8,124 bases of DNA. Source: Chromatiales bacterium. Its GTDB lineage: Bacteria > Pseudomonadota > Gammaproteobacteria > UBA6429 > Thiohalophilaceae. The notes beneath the pieces were generated by a model. The model did not search any database, was not told the origin of the DNA, and was given only the letters and a program-made list of their open reading frames with translations. The translations under genes were made by a program, and so were the position numbers. Positions 1 through 6,906 of the stretch are shown here, piece by piece. Each line of letters starts with the position of its first letter. The first letter of the stretch is position 1. The DNA lies in contig JALTLP010000018.1 of the NCBI GenBank assembly GCA_027001895.1, forward strand, positions 1 through 8,124. Reading direction: 5' to 3'.

Positions 1-156
1 TCGCAATGACCACTTTTGTCGTTGCGAGGAGTGAAACGACGAAGCAATCTGTTTTTTGATTTACAACAAGATTGCTCGGTCACTTCATGACTTCACAATC
101 ACAAGCATAGAAAAGCATTTCACCTTGTGTGCTCGCAATGTTTTTTTTGCGAGGTG
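1..156. repeat. Cluster of degenerate inverted repeats (TTGCGAGG...GAAGCAAT type)
   Basis: Several half-copies of one motif lie here in both orientations. TCGCAATGAC (1-10) is an inverted partner of GTCGTTGCGA (18-27), with one G-T wobble and a 7-base loop. The unit at 18-50 starts GTCGTTGCGAGG and ends GAAGCAATCT. Its last eight bases AGCAATCT (43-50) are answered by AGATTGCT (69-76) across an 18-base spacer, and GTGA (31-34) by TCAC (80-83). A further CTCGCAATG (132-140) and TTGCGAGG (147-154) follow. Repeats of this general form, ending in GCGAGG and GAAGCAATC, are known as dispersed non-coding palindromes in many bacterial genomes. The cluster lies just past the stop of the ligase gene, so it sits in the 3' region of that operon. 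The window starts inside it, so its full size is unknown. Confidence 0.7.
132..153. repeat. Perfect 7-bp stem-loop downstream of the ligase gene
   Basis: CTCGCAA (132-138) and TTGCGAG (147-153) form a perfect 7-bp stem with an 8-base T-rich loop on the plus strand (A-rich on the minus strand). It lies 17 bases past the stop of the acyl-AMP ligase gene, where a transcript end would be expected. No T-run follows the stem in the minus-strand reading direction, so it is not a canonical intrinsic terminator. It could protect the 3' end of the mRNA, or simply be two abutting ends of the surrounding repeat family, whose motif it shares. Confidence 0.5.
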
Positions 157-169
157 TAGCAGGCATGTC

Positions 170-2131
170 TTAACCGGCTGCCTGTTTTTCTTCAATCAAC
201 TTACAAACTTCCTCAACCGTCTGAAACTCGAACAGGTCAACAACGTCGATTAAACCCGGATAAACATCATCTATTCTTGCATGTATCTCAGCAAGGGTTA
301 ATGAGCTGATACCCACTTCAAAAAAGTTATCGCTTGCACGAATATTTCGTTCTTCAACAACCTCATTCACCATATCCAGTATTTGTTGTTGTAAGGCTGT
401 CAGGTTTTCTGCTGGTTGTTGTTCAACATTATCCACCTGGGCAACGCGATAAACGACTTCATCAAACTCACCGGCCAGATAATCATCTGCCAACAGGCGA
501 CGCTGTACCTTACCGCTGGTTGTTTTGGGAATACGCTTAACCGGTATAACAGTATCAACCTGCAAACCAGCCTGGCTATTAATTAACTTTGCAACATCAT
601 TTGCCAGCGACGGGAACGCTTCGATATCAGCACGGTACAAAATAAAAACAACAAGTTCATCCTGTTGTTGCTCCGGGTGGCTGACACCATAAACAACCAC
701 CTTACCAAGTTCGAGCTTGTCGTTTTGTATGGCGATAGATTCAAGATCATGTGGAAAGTAATTCTGGCCATTGGCAAATATAATATCTTTTGTCCGGCCG
801 GTAACAACCAGTTCATTGTTATGCAAAAAACCCAGGTCGCCGGTATTGAGCCAGCCATCGCCGGTTAACGCCGTTGCATTGGCCTGTTCATTTAAATAAT
901 AACCCTGGGTAACGCTCGGACCTTTTATCTGGATATCACCAATACAGTCTTCAGCCAGCGTTGTGTTGTTTTTATCGGTAATTTTAATTTCGATATCTTT
1001 AACCGCCGGGCCTTCGATGGCAAAACTGGCCGCATCGGGGTGGTTGCTTTCAACCAGACTCACCTTGTCACCCATGAGCAGCTTATGTCGGTCAAGATGA
1101 ACAGCGCGATAAGCTGTATCAAGTTGAGGAAAGGCAACCGCAAGAGTAGCTTCGGCCAGGCCATAAACGGTAAACATGCTGTTACGTTTTAAACCATACG
1201 GCTCAAGTCTTGATAAGAACTGCTCACAAATATCAACCGATATAGGCTCGGCACCATTGTATATAAGCCGAATGGATGACAGATCCAGCTCCGGATCTTT
1301 ATCACCTAACGACTTTAAGTAATGCTTGTAACCAAAGTTGGGGGAACACAAAACTGTCGCTTTATGCTCGGCGGCTTTTTGCAACCATAATAAGGGGCGG
1401 CGACTAAAGAGATCTGTTGCCATTATGCACTGGTTCATATTCCATACCAGCATATTGATATGGAAACCAATTAAACCCATATCGTGAGTAAGCGGCATCC
1501 AGCTAAGGGTAATGTCTTTATCACTGTAACCACCGCCGAGAGCAATGGCATTAACATTGGTAATAATATTTTTATGGGTAAGCAATACGCCTTTGGGGTC
1601 ACTGGTAGAGCCGGACGAAAACTGGATAAAGGCAATATCGTTTTCATCGACATTAGCAACCTCGGCCTGTGTGGTCAGGTCAATATTCTCTACAGATTCA
1701 TGTTTAATGGTTTTTGCCAGCAATGCATCATAGTCCAGCTGTTTATTCTGTAAGCCTGCATATTTTTCAAGACGTTGCAGGTTGTCACTGTCGGTATAAA
1801 TATAACCGCTTTCAAGCTTGTTAAAAATTTTAAACAGCTTGGCACGATGTTCATCACTAATACCCACTGCTACTGGTACTGGCACAATACCGCCAAGAAT
1901 GCAGGCCCAGAAAATATCAATAAAACGCTCGTTATTTTTTAAAAAGATAATAAGCTGATCACCCTGCTTCAGACCTTTTGTATGAAACTGGCTTAACAGA
2001 CCAAGTGCACGTTGCTGTAATTGCGAATAACTGACAACCGTTTCCCTGTCCTTACCTTCTATATAGGTAACACAACGATCATTTTTAGTGTTTGCCTGGA
2101 ATGCCTCAATCAGGGTCTTAAAAGTATTCAT
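170..2131 (-). CDS. Fatty-acyl-AMP ligase with C-terminal acyl/peptidyl carrier domain
   Basis: This 653-residue protein is an ANL-superfamily adenylating enzyme of the fatty-acyl-AMP ligase (FAAL) type fused to a carrier domain. Expected activity: fatty acid plus ATP gives acyl-AMP, and the acyl group is then passed to the phosphopantetheine arm of its own carrier. Visible motifs: P-loop SSGSTSDPKG (172-181), PLTHDMGLIGFH (213-224), YGLAEATL (323-330), TGDLGF (430-435), GRTKDIIFANGQNYFPHDLE (445-464, with the FAAL-like GxNxxPxDxE), and the A10 motif PKTTSGK with the catalytic lysine K541. The carrier domain covers about 577-650; FFEVGISSL puts the phosphopantetheine serine at S610. No signal peptide or membrane segment is seen, so it is probably cytosolic. 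It begins 9 bases after the P450 stop; an AAAAGG stretch overlapping the last P450 codons could serve as a rather distant ribosome binding site, suggesting translational coupling. The acyl chain length cannot be read from the sequence. A CoA ligase is the main alternative, made less likely by the fused carrier. Confidence 0.93.
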   Translation of the reverse strand: MNTFKTLIEAFQANTKNDRCVTYIEGKDRETVVSYSQLQQRALGLLSQFHTKGLKQGDQLIIFLKNNERFIDIFWACILGGIVPVPVAVGISDEHRAKLFKIFNKLESGYIYTDSDNLQRLEKYAGLQNKQLDYDALLAKTIKHESVENIDLTTQAEVANVDENDIAFIQFSSGSTSDPKGVLLTHKNIITNVNAIALGGGYSDKDITLSWMPLTHDMGLIGFHINMLVWNMNQCIMATDLFSRRPLLWLQKAAEHKATVLCSPNFGYKHYLKSLGDKDPELDLSSIRLIYNGAEPISVDICEQFLSRLEPYGLKRNSMFTVYGLAEATLAVAFPQLDTAYRAVHLDRHKLLMGDKVSLVESNHPDAASFAIEGPAVKDIEIKITDKNNTTLAEDCIGDIQIKGPSVTQGYYLNEQANATALTGDGWLNTGDLGFLHNNELVVTGRTKDIIFANGQNYFPHDLESIAIQNDKLELGKVVVYGVSHPEQQQDELVVFILYRADIEAFPSLANDVAKLINSQAGLQVDTVIPVKRIPKTTSGKVQRRLLADDYLAGEFDEVVYRVAQVDNVEQQPAENLTALQQQILDMVNEVVEERNIRASDNFFEVGISSLTLAEIHARIDDVYPGLIDVVDLFEFQTVEEVCKLIEEKQAAG

Positions 2132-2140
2132 TAAGTAGTT

Positions 2141-3454
2141 TTACCTTTTTATAATTTTTAACATGATGGGATTTTTTGCCCGCATGTTAATACTCGCTTC
2201 AAGTTCAGGAGTATTTTTTTCGACAAGTTCAAAACGAAAAGCCTGTGCCATCAGGCCAACATGAATTTGCATTTCTACCATTGCAAAGTGGTCACCGATG
2301 CAACGACGTGGCCCGGCTGAAAAAGGGATATAACTGAACTTATGCTGGTCTTTTTGATTTTGCACTGCAAACCGTTCCGGTTTAAATTGCTCCGGCTCAT
2401 CCCAGAAGTCGGTGTTGCGGTGTAAGTAATAAGGTGAAATAAAAATATCGGCACCGGCTGGAATGATATAGTCGCCAATTTTGTCTTCAACAATGGCTTT
2501 ACGTGAATACAGCCACACGGGTGGATACATTCTTAAGGCTTCTTCGGTAACCTGCCTGATATAAGGGATTTTTTCAAGATCAGCCGCACCCGGTGCACCA
2601 TTGATAGCGGCTTTTTTTAATTCATCCTGCACAGTCTGCTCTATATGTGGATACTTCGCTATAAAGTACCAGACCCAGGTTAATGTAATCGCACTGGTTT
2701 CATGGCCGGCGACAATCATGGTCATCACTTCGTCGAGAAGCTCTTTGTCCGTCATCGCCTCTCCGCTTTCCTTGTCGCGAGCATCCACAAAAACAGCAAC
2801 AAAGTCATTGTATTTTTTTGTTGTGGTACGCCGTGCCTGAATCAGTTTTAATAATAACGACATAAGTGAGCGATACTTTAATACAACCTGGATATCACGG
2901 GTTGGGTCTTCAGTTAAAAATGCAAACGGGTTTTCACCGGACTGCTCAAGGATGGTATCCACGTCATCACTGAACAAAAGTCGTAGTACGATATCCAGCG
3001 CAAGATCACTGGCTTCGTAACTGATATCTATTTCTGAACCGGCCTCGGCCAATGCCATCCATTTTTCCATTCTTGCCAGGTTACATTGTTGTACCATTTC
3101 AACCTGGGACTCGATCATGGCTTTGCTAAACGCAGGTTGAATCATACGGCGCTGTTTACGCCAGAATGCACCGTCGCTGACAATAATACCGTTACCCAGT
3201 AACATTTTTACCCGTTCAAAGCCCACCCCCTTGTTGTAGTTCTGGTAGTTCTTAAGCAGGATGTGCTTTATATGTTCCGGGTTATTAATTAAATAACTGT
3301 CGTCACGGCGGGATTTTGCCTTTACCCGAACAAAGTCACCGTATTCACTGAACAGGTTTTTGAGAACAGCAAATGATTCATCCGTCGTGTTAATATCATA
3401 CGTCTCGGACGGGCCAGCAGGACGAATGGCGTTTGATTGTAATGTTTTAGTCAT
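2141..3454 (-). CDS. Cytochrome P450, probable fatty-acyl hydroxylase
   Basis: This is a soluble bacterial P450 with all signature elements. Residue numbers count from the upstream TTG at 3475; subtract 7 for the ATG start at 3454. The C-helix WRKQR is at 105-109, the I-helix oxygen-activation motif AGHETS at 256-261 (T260), the K-helix ExxR at 312-315, PERF at 366-369 and the heme loop FSAGPRRCIG at 385-394, with heme-ligand Cys392. The segment before PERF (HRNTDFWDEPEQFKPERF) resembles CYP4/CYP102/CYP110-like enzymes, many of which hydroxylate fatty acids; the substrate is otherwise inferred. I prefer the ATG at 3454 to the TTG because the seven extra residues match nothing recognisable, but neither start has a clear Shine-Dalgarno. 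There is no N-terminal anchor and no fused reductase, and no ferredoxin or reductase gene is in the window, so electrons must come from elsewhere. It is the first gene of an operon with the acyl-AMP ligase, so an acyl group on that ligase's carrier is a plausible substrate. Confidence 0.93.
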   Translation of the reverse strand: MTKTLQSNAIRPAGPSETYDINTTDESFAVLKNLFSEYGDFVRVKAKSRRDDSYLINNPEHIKHILLKNYQNYNKGVGFERVKMLLGNGIIVSDGAFWRKQRRMIQPAFSKAMIESQVEMVQQCNLARMEKWMALAEAGSEIDISYEASDLALDIVLRLLFSDDVDTILEQSGENPFAFLTEDPTRDIQVVLKYRSLMSLLLKLIQARRTTTKKYNDFVAVFVDARDKESGEAMTDKELLDEVMTMIVAGHETSAITLTWVWYFIAKYPHIEQTVQDELKKAAINGAPGAADLEKIPYIRQVTEEALRMYPPVWLYSRKAIVEDKIGDYIIPAGADIFISPYYLHRNTDFWDEPEQFKPERFAVQNQKDQHKFSYIPFSAGPRRCIGDHFAMVEMQIHVGLMAQAFRFELVEKNTPELEASINMRAKNPIMLKIIKR

Positions 3455-3526
3455 TTTTTGTTGAAAATGCGGCAATTACTGATGGTTGATGTAAAACCGA
3501 ATATAGAGTTTATATGCCGATACTAT

Positions 3527-3532
3527 ATTATA
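3527..3532 (-). promoter_or_regulatory. Possible -10 element for the P450/ligase operon
   Basis: Read on the minus strand, 3532-3527 is TATAAT, a perfect -10 hexamer, inside a very AT-rich stretch about 75 bases upstream of the P450 ATG. I could not find a well-matched -35 hexamer at 16-18 bases, and the surrounding TA-rich sequence makes a chance match quite likely. Confidence 0.3.
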
Positions 3533-3631
3533 TATTGCCTCAAAATAGAAATGATTCATCAACAATCGACAATAAACAGGGGCTCAATATACTCTGCCAG
3601 TCATCAATTACAAAAGTAAAAACAAACCGTG

Positions 3632-3637
3632 TATACT
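3632..3637 (+). promoter_or_regulatory. Possible -10 element placed for a leaderless acyltransferase mRNA
   Basis: TATACT ends 7 bases before the ATG at 3645. Transcription normally starts about 6-8 bases after a -10 hexamer, so a transcript from here would begin at or next to the start codon. The upstream TTACAA (3608-3613, 18-base spacer) is only a poor -35 match. The lack of a Shine-Dalgarno before this ATG fits a leaderless message but does not prove it. Confidence 0.35.
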
Positions 3638-3644
3638 TTTGACC

Positions 3645-4346
3645 ATGGCAAAAATATTTTCACGCGAAACAAGAAAGCACTTCAGCAAACGCTTTGCCCC
3701 CAGGTTAATCCGACTGTTATTGTTCGTTATCTGGCGAACCTGTAAAGTCAGAAAAATACTGGGAGAACACAATCTCACACCGTTACTCAATGCTGGCAAA
3801 CCTTTTATCCCCGTGTACTGGCATCAGCATCATGTCTATGGTGCATGGCTCATGCTAAAGCTGAAAAAACAGGGTGTTAATATCGGGTTTTTAATCAGTC
3901 CATCAGCGGATGGCGATATGTCGGCTGCCGTTGCTGAGAGTTGGGGAACGATTGCCATTCGCGGTTCAAGTACACGCACCGGAGCGAAAGCCTTGCGTGA
4001 TTTATACCAGGCCATATCAAAAGATAAAATTTCACCGGTGAATACTTCTGACGGGCCAACCGGGCCGATTCATGTTTTTAAGCCCGGTGCCATCATGCTC
4101 GCACAGTTGACACAAACTGAGCTCTTACCGGTTTCGTATGCAGCATCACGTTACTGGCAACTCAGCTCCTGGGATAAATTTATTATTCCTAAACCTTTTT
4201 CAAAAATTGTAATCGCCATTGGTAAACCCGTAAAAGTTAACAAGACGATGGATGAACAGCAACAAGCACAGGCGTGCCGACTCATGCAGTCAATGCTTGA
4301 TAAACTACAGCAAGCCTGTGTTGCCGAACTGAATAGGCCGGGTTAA
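3645..4346 (+). CDS. DUF374 family, lysophospholipid-acyltransferase-like protein
   Basis: This 233-residue protein (from the ATG) matches what I recall of the DUF374 branch of the LPLAT superfamily, enzymes thought to move acyl chains onto lipid or glycolipid acceptors at the inner membrane. Counting from the ATG, the visible pattern is: a basic start with a hydrophobic stretch at about 18-32, YWHQHH at 58-63, ISPSADGD at 84-91, IRGSSTRTG at 105-113, SDGPTGP at 135-141 and SSWDKFIIPKPFS at 174-186. In this branch the usual HX4D motif of PlsC-like enzymes is replaced by an S...DG block, as seen here. An in-frame TTG six bases upstream is a less likely start; no Shine-Dalgarno precedes either. 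The gene is divergent from the P450/ligase operon across about 190 bases and convergent with the GGDEF/EAL gene, with 30 bases between the stops. Its acceptor and donor are unknown; the adjacency makes the carrier-bound acyl chain a candidate donor by inference only. Confidence 0.85.
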   Translation: MAKIFSRETRKHFSKRFAPRLIRLLLFVIWRTCKVRKILGEHNLTPLLNAGKPFIPVYWHQHHVYGAWLMLKLKKQGVNIGFLISPSADGDMSAAVAESWGTIAIRGSSTRTGAKALRDLYQAISKDKISPVNTSDGPTGPIHVFKPGAIMLAQLTQTELLPVSYAASRYWQLSSWDKFIIPKPFSKIVIAIGKPVKVNKTMDEQQQAQACRLMQSMLDKLQQACVAELNRPG

Positions 4347-4376
4347 TTTCTTTAGCCAATTTCCGTGGCCGCCGTG

Positions 4377-6437
4377 TTATGCAAGATGCTTGCGAACATT
4401 TTCTATAATTTCCTGCAACGGTGACTGGTTTTTAAGAAGCGCTTCAAATTCATCAAGCGGTAATGGCTTGCTGAACAGAAAGCCCTGTATAATTTTACAA
4501 CCCAGTGCATTTAAATAAGCAAGTTCTTCTGCTGTTTCTATTCCTTCTGCAACCGCCTCAAGATGCAGGCTATGTGACAGCGCCATAATAGCGGTTACTA
4601 TTGCCGCGTTATCATTGTTTTCCCTGTTGTTAACATCCTGAATAAAAGAACGATCAATTTTCAGAACATCAATCGGAAAACGTTTTAAATAGTTAAGTGA
4701 AGAATATCCGGTACCAAAATCATCAATGGCGATTCTTATGCCAATATCTTTAAGGTTTTGTAAAATATGCAGACTGTATTCTACATTATCCATCAGGCAG
4801 GTTTCTGTCAGTTCCATTTCAAGCATATTGCCTTCGAGGCCACTGCTTCTTAATGCTTCACTGACATTAATAACAAAACTTTCTTTTTTAAACTGCAATG
4901 CAGAAACGTTGACGGATAACGGAACCGCTGGCATACCGTTATCTTTCCAGCGTTTACCAATTTTACAGGTTTCCTGAAGCACCCAGTTTCCGACATTATG
5001 TATTAACCCGCTTGTTTCCAGAGCCGGTAAAAATTCCAGTGGCTGCACCATGCCATAATCCGGGTTATCCCAGCGCAATAAAATTTCACCCCCCACTATT
5101 TTACCACTGCTGCCGTTTACCTTGGGTTGAATAAACAACACAAACTCATTATCTTCAAGTGCCTTGTTAAGCGAATATTGTTTTTCGTAAAACCTGATAT
5201 GGCGACTGCCACCGCCCCGACTAAAGAACTGAAAATTATTCCTGCCAAAATCCTTGGCGTTATATAAAGCAGCATCCGCATGTTGAACTAATGTTTCCAT
5301 TTCCCGTGCGTCTTCATTAATAACACTGATGCCAATACTGACGGTTAAATGAATATAGTTGGCATCTATTTGTATCGGAGCATTGATTTTTTTCAGAATT
5401 TTTTGTGCAACATCCTGTATATATGACCTGGAATCGAATTGTTCCACAAGCACAGAAAATTCGTCATCGCCAGTACGTGCAAGCGTATCTGCCGGACTGA
5501 TAATACGATTTAATCGTTGTACAATAATTTTCAGAACCTCATCACCAAAAGTATGATCGTATCTGGCATTGATTTCCTTAAAATGATCAATATCAATAAT
5601 TAACAATGCTGAACGCCCATTTTGCTGTATCGTTCGCCTTACGGACTGTTTTAAGGTTCTGAAAAAATGGTGGCGGTTAAGCAAGCCTGTTACCGGGTCT
5701 GACTTTGCCTGGGTTACAATTTGTCGTGCATATTTATTTACCAGGCTGTCAGAATATTTAGCGAGGTATATAAAAATTGCCAGCAATATAACCAGCCCTG
5801 CAAGCAAACCTGCAATAAGAATAATTTTAAAATAACTTATTTTATCTACCAGTGAACTGATATCTGTGTTCAGTTCAATGATAAATAACACTTCATTTAC
5901 ATCTGTACCCTGTTGTTTAATAACCGGCACATAACTTAATAATGTATTTCTTTTTACATGATAGCGTGCTGCGGTATTCGCATCGAAAATCTGCAAAGTC
6001 CCCGCCTTGCCCTGCGTTGCAGCACGAAAACTTTCGAACACATCTATCTGCCTTGCAACATCCTGAGGGTTGGTTGAGAAGATTATCTTACCCGAAGGTG
6101 TTATAAGATTAATTTTAGAAACAGCATGTTTTTTTAAATAGCGGTTAACGACAACCAGAATATTGCTATAGCTTTGTGTTTTTAATACTTGCTCAACGGA
6201 TAATTTTTCAAAGCTTTTTAATGTTGTTTTATCCAGTTTGTTGCCCGGTGATAATAAAACCAGGTCGCCAATCATACTGGCAACAAACGTATTATTGTCT
6301 GAAGCAATCTTTAGCAGATTATCATCAATGCTTTTTTCAATAAACAGCCATGCTGTTGCCGCCATAACAAGCATAAGGGTAAAAACACCACTGATTATCT
6401 GCCGTAGCGAGCGATGCTGAGTTGAGGATACCGACAT
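4377..6437 (-). CDS. Membrane GGDEF/EAL protein, probable c-di-GMP phosphodiesterase
   Basis: This 686-residue inner-membrane protein has a transmembrane segment at about 13-33, a periplasmic region at about 34-203 (the INLITPSGKIIFSTNP stretch near 109-124 is Cache-like), a second transmembrane segment at about 204-226, a GGDEF domain at about 245-407 and an EAL domain at about 415-665. The GGDEF signature is GDDEF (323-327), with the second Gly replaced by Asp. The usual IND is INA (289-291), and the RxxD inhibitory site is absent (SPAD at 314-317). The EAL domain reads EIL at its signature but keeps the residues corresponding to the RocR catalytic set: E451, N510, E542, D572, D573, K593, E631 and Q651, with DDFGTG intact. 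Expected net activity is hydrolysis of c-di-GMP to pGpG, with the GGDEF domain perhaps only binding GTP. The start is supported by the complete first transmembrane segment, although no clear ribosome binding site precedes it. The gene is divergent from the riboswitch-controlled DUF1631 gene. The signal sensed is unknown. Confidence 0.92.
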   Translation of the reverse strand: MSVSSTQHRSLRQIISGVFTLMLVMAATAWLFIEKSIDDNLLKIASDNNTFVASMIGDLVLLSPGNKLDKTTLKSFEKLSVEQVLKTQSYSNILVVVNRYLKKHAVSKINLITPSGKIIFSTNPQDVARQIDVFESFRAATQGKAGTLQIFDANTAARYHVKRNTLLSYVPVIKQQGTDVNEVLFIIELNTDISSLVDKISYFKIILIAGLLAGLVILLAIFIYLAKYSDSLVNKYARQIVTQAKSDPVTGLLNRHHFFRTLKQSVRRTIQQNGRSALLIIDIDHFKEINARYDHTFGDEVLKIIVQRLNRIISPADTLARTGDDEFSVLVEQFDSRSYIQDVAQKILKKINAPIQIDANYIHLTVSIGISVINEDAREMETLVQHADAALYNAKDFGRNNFQFFSRGGGSRHIRFYEKQYSLNKALEDNEFVLFIQPKVNGSSGKIVGGEILLRWDNPDYGMVQPLEFLPALETSGLIHNVGNWVLQETCKIGKRWKDNGMPAVPLSVNVSALQFKKESFVINVSEALRSSGLEGNMLEMELTETCLMDNVEYSLHILQNLKDIGIRIAIDDFGTGYSSLNYLKRFPIDVLKIDRSFIQDVNNRENNDNAAIVTAIMALSHSLHLEAVAEGIETAEELAYLNALGCKIIQGFLFSKPLPLDEFEALLKNQSPLQEIIENVRKHLA

Positions 6438-6753
6438 TAAATAATCACGACTCTGTATTACAAAGAGGACAATAGTGTTATCGGAGAAATAACGGAATTC
6501 CTTAATTTTGTTTTATGCCCAAACCGCGCCATCGGCTCAAGCCAGATTTCTAATTCATTGTTTTAAAAGAATATAATCGGCATTAGCTGATATATCCTTT
6601 TTGCAGACACAATGACACTGAGTAGCATTGGTATTTTTTTAGAACAAAACCGGGGGTTATTAGGGCAATTTCTATACCAGTTATTTTTGTGACCCACATC
6701 TCAATTGTATAAAAAACATACAAATCTCAACCTGTTTCTGTCGATATCAACTA
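6438..6753. other. AT-rich intergenic region between divergent genes
   Basis: This stretch carries no gene I can support. It must contain the promoters for the phosphodiesterase (minus) and for the riboswitch transcript (plus). Two weak plus-strand candidates are visible: TATAAT at 6572-6577 with no good -35, and TTGTGA (6687-6692) with TATAAA (6708-6713) at a short 15-base spacing. The second would start transcription near 6720, shortly before the aptamer. No convincing operator palindrome was seen. Confidence 0.4.
6687..6713 (+). promoter_or_regulatory. Candidate promoter for the riboswitch/DUF1631 transcript
   Basis: TTGTGA at 6687-6692 (four of six consensus positions) and TATAAA at 6708-6713 (five of six) are separated by 15 bases, shorter than the preferred 17. 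The position is sensible, since initiation near 6720 would leave about 35 bases before the first helix of the aptamer. This is offered mainly for its placement; the sequence match alone is weak in DNA this AT-rich. Confidence 0.3.
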
Positions 6754-6855
6754 TATCTTAATAAAAGGCAAACCTCTCCGAAAGGGAGGGACGCAAAACT
6801 TCCGGTCTTCTGTGTACCCGAGGTACAGCAAAGACAGCGGGGTTGCAAGCAGATG
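6754..6855 (+). ncRNA. Cyclic di-GMP-I riboswitch aptamer (GEMM-I)
   Basis: The conserved GEMM-I core is present in order: GGCAAACC (6767-6774), a hairpin, GGGACGCAAA (6788-6797), TTCCGG (6800-6805), a second hairpin and AGCGGGGTTGC (6836-6846). Aligned by eye to the Vibrio cholerae Vc2 aptamer as I remember it, the ligand-contacting positions G20, A47 and C92 correspond to G6768, A6796 and C6846, all conserved. G at the first of these favours c-di-GMP over the cGAMP-binding GEMM-Ib variants, in which A is common. Helices: P1 TATCT/AGATG (6754-6758 with 6851-6855, one wobble); P2 CCTCTC/GGGAGG (6773-6778 with 6784-6789); P3 base GTCTT/AAGAC (6805-6809 with 6831-6835); and P3 tip GTACC/GGTAC around CGA (6814-6826). 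The P2 loop is read as five bases, CGAAA, rather than a plain GNRA tetraloop. The aptamer ends about 55 bases before the DUF1631 start codon, in the same orientation. Confidence 0.94.
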
Positions 6856-6880
6856 CATTCACCTGGCAAGGCATTTTTTT
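6853..6880 (+). terminator. Weak terminator-like hairpin after the aptamer
   Basis: ATGC (6853-6856) can pair with GCAT (6871-6874), followed by an A-G mismatch and two more pairs (TT 6858-6859 with AA 6868-6869), and a run of seven T ends at 6880. The stem is short and imperfect, so intrinsic termination would be inefficient. It is notable because its 5' strand overlaps the 3' strand of aptamer helix P1 (6851-6855), so the two structures exclude each other, as expected for a riboswitch expression platform. Confidence 0.35.
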
Positions 6881-6906
6881 GTGATCTCAAAACAAACAGG
6901 GTGAAT
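6857..6906 (+). promoter_or_regulatory. Ribosome-binding-site sequestering helix of the riboswitch
   Basis: ATTCACC at 6857-6863 is a perfect complement of GGTGAAT at 6900-6906, seven consecutive pairs, with a possible eighth T-G wobble (6864 with 6899). The 3' strand covers the ribosome binding site AGGGTGA (6898-6904), which lies 6 bases before the ATG at 6911. The 5' strand starts immediately after aptamer helix P1. The arrangement suggests translational control by the riboswitch. The loop is long, about 36 bases, so stability needs calculation, and the sign of the response is not evident. Confidence 0.55.

Noticed and set aside
583..868. Open frames on both strands within the ligase gene
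   Set aside because: They are alternative frames of a gene whose own frame carries the full set of adenylation motifs.
4337..4376. Possible bidirectional terminator between the convergent DUF374 and GGDEF/EAL genes
   Set aside because: GGCC occurs on both sides of the gap, but it is a 4-base palindrome and no extended stem or T-run is present.
5466..5472. Functional diguanylate cyclase activity of the GGDEF domain
   Set aside because: The signature is GDDEF with the second glycine lost, and the neighbouring IND motif is altered, so cyclase activity is not the default reading.
6572..6577. Perfect TATAAT as the riboswitch promoter
   Set aside because: No -35 match at a suitable distance; the leader would be very long, and AT-rich background makes the hexamer likely by chance. 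Mentioned only as a weak candidate.
6612..6692. Small open frame of 26 codons in the intergenic region, hydrophobic C-terminus
   Set aside because: No Shine-Dalgarno, no known relatives, and a length easily reached by chance. It was considered as a leader peptide, but it ends well before the aptamer.
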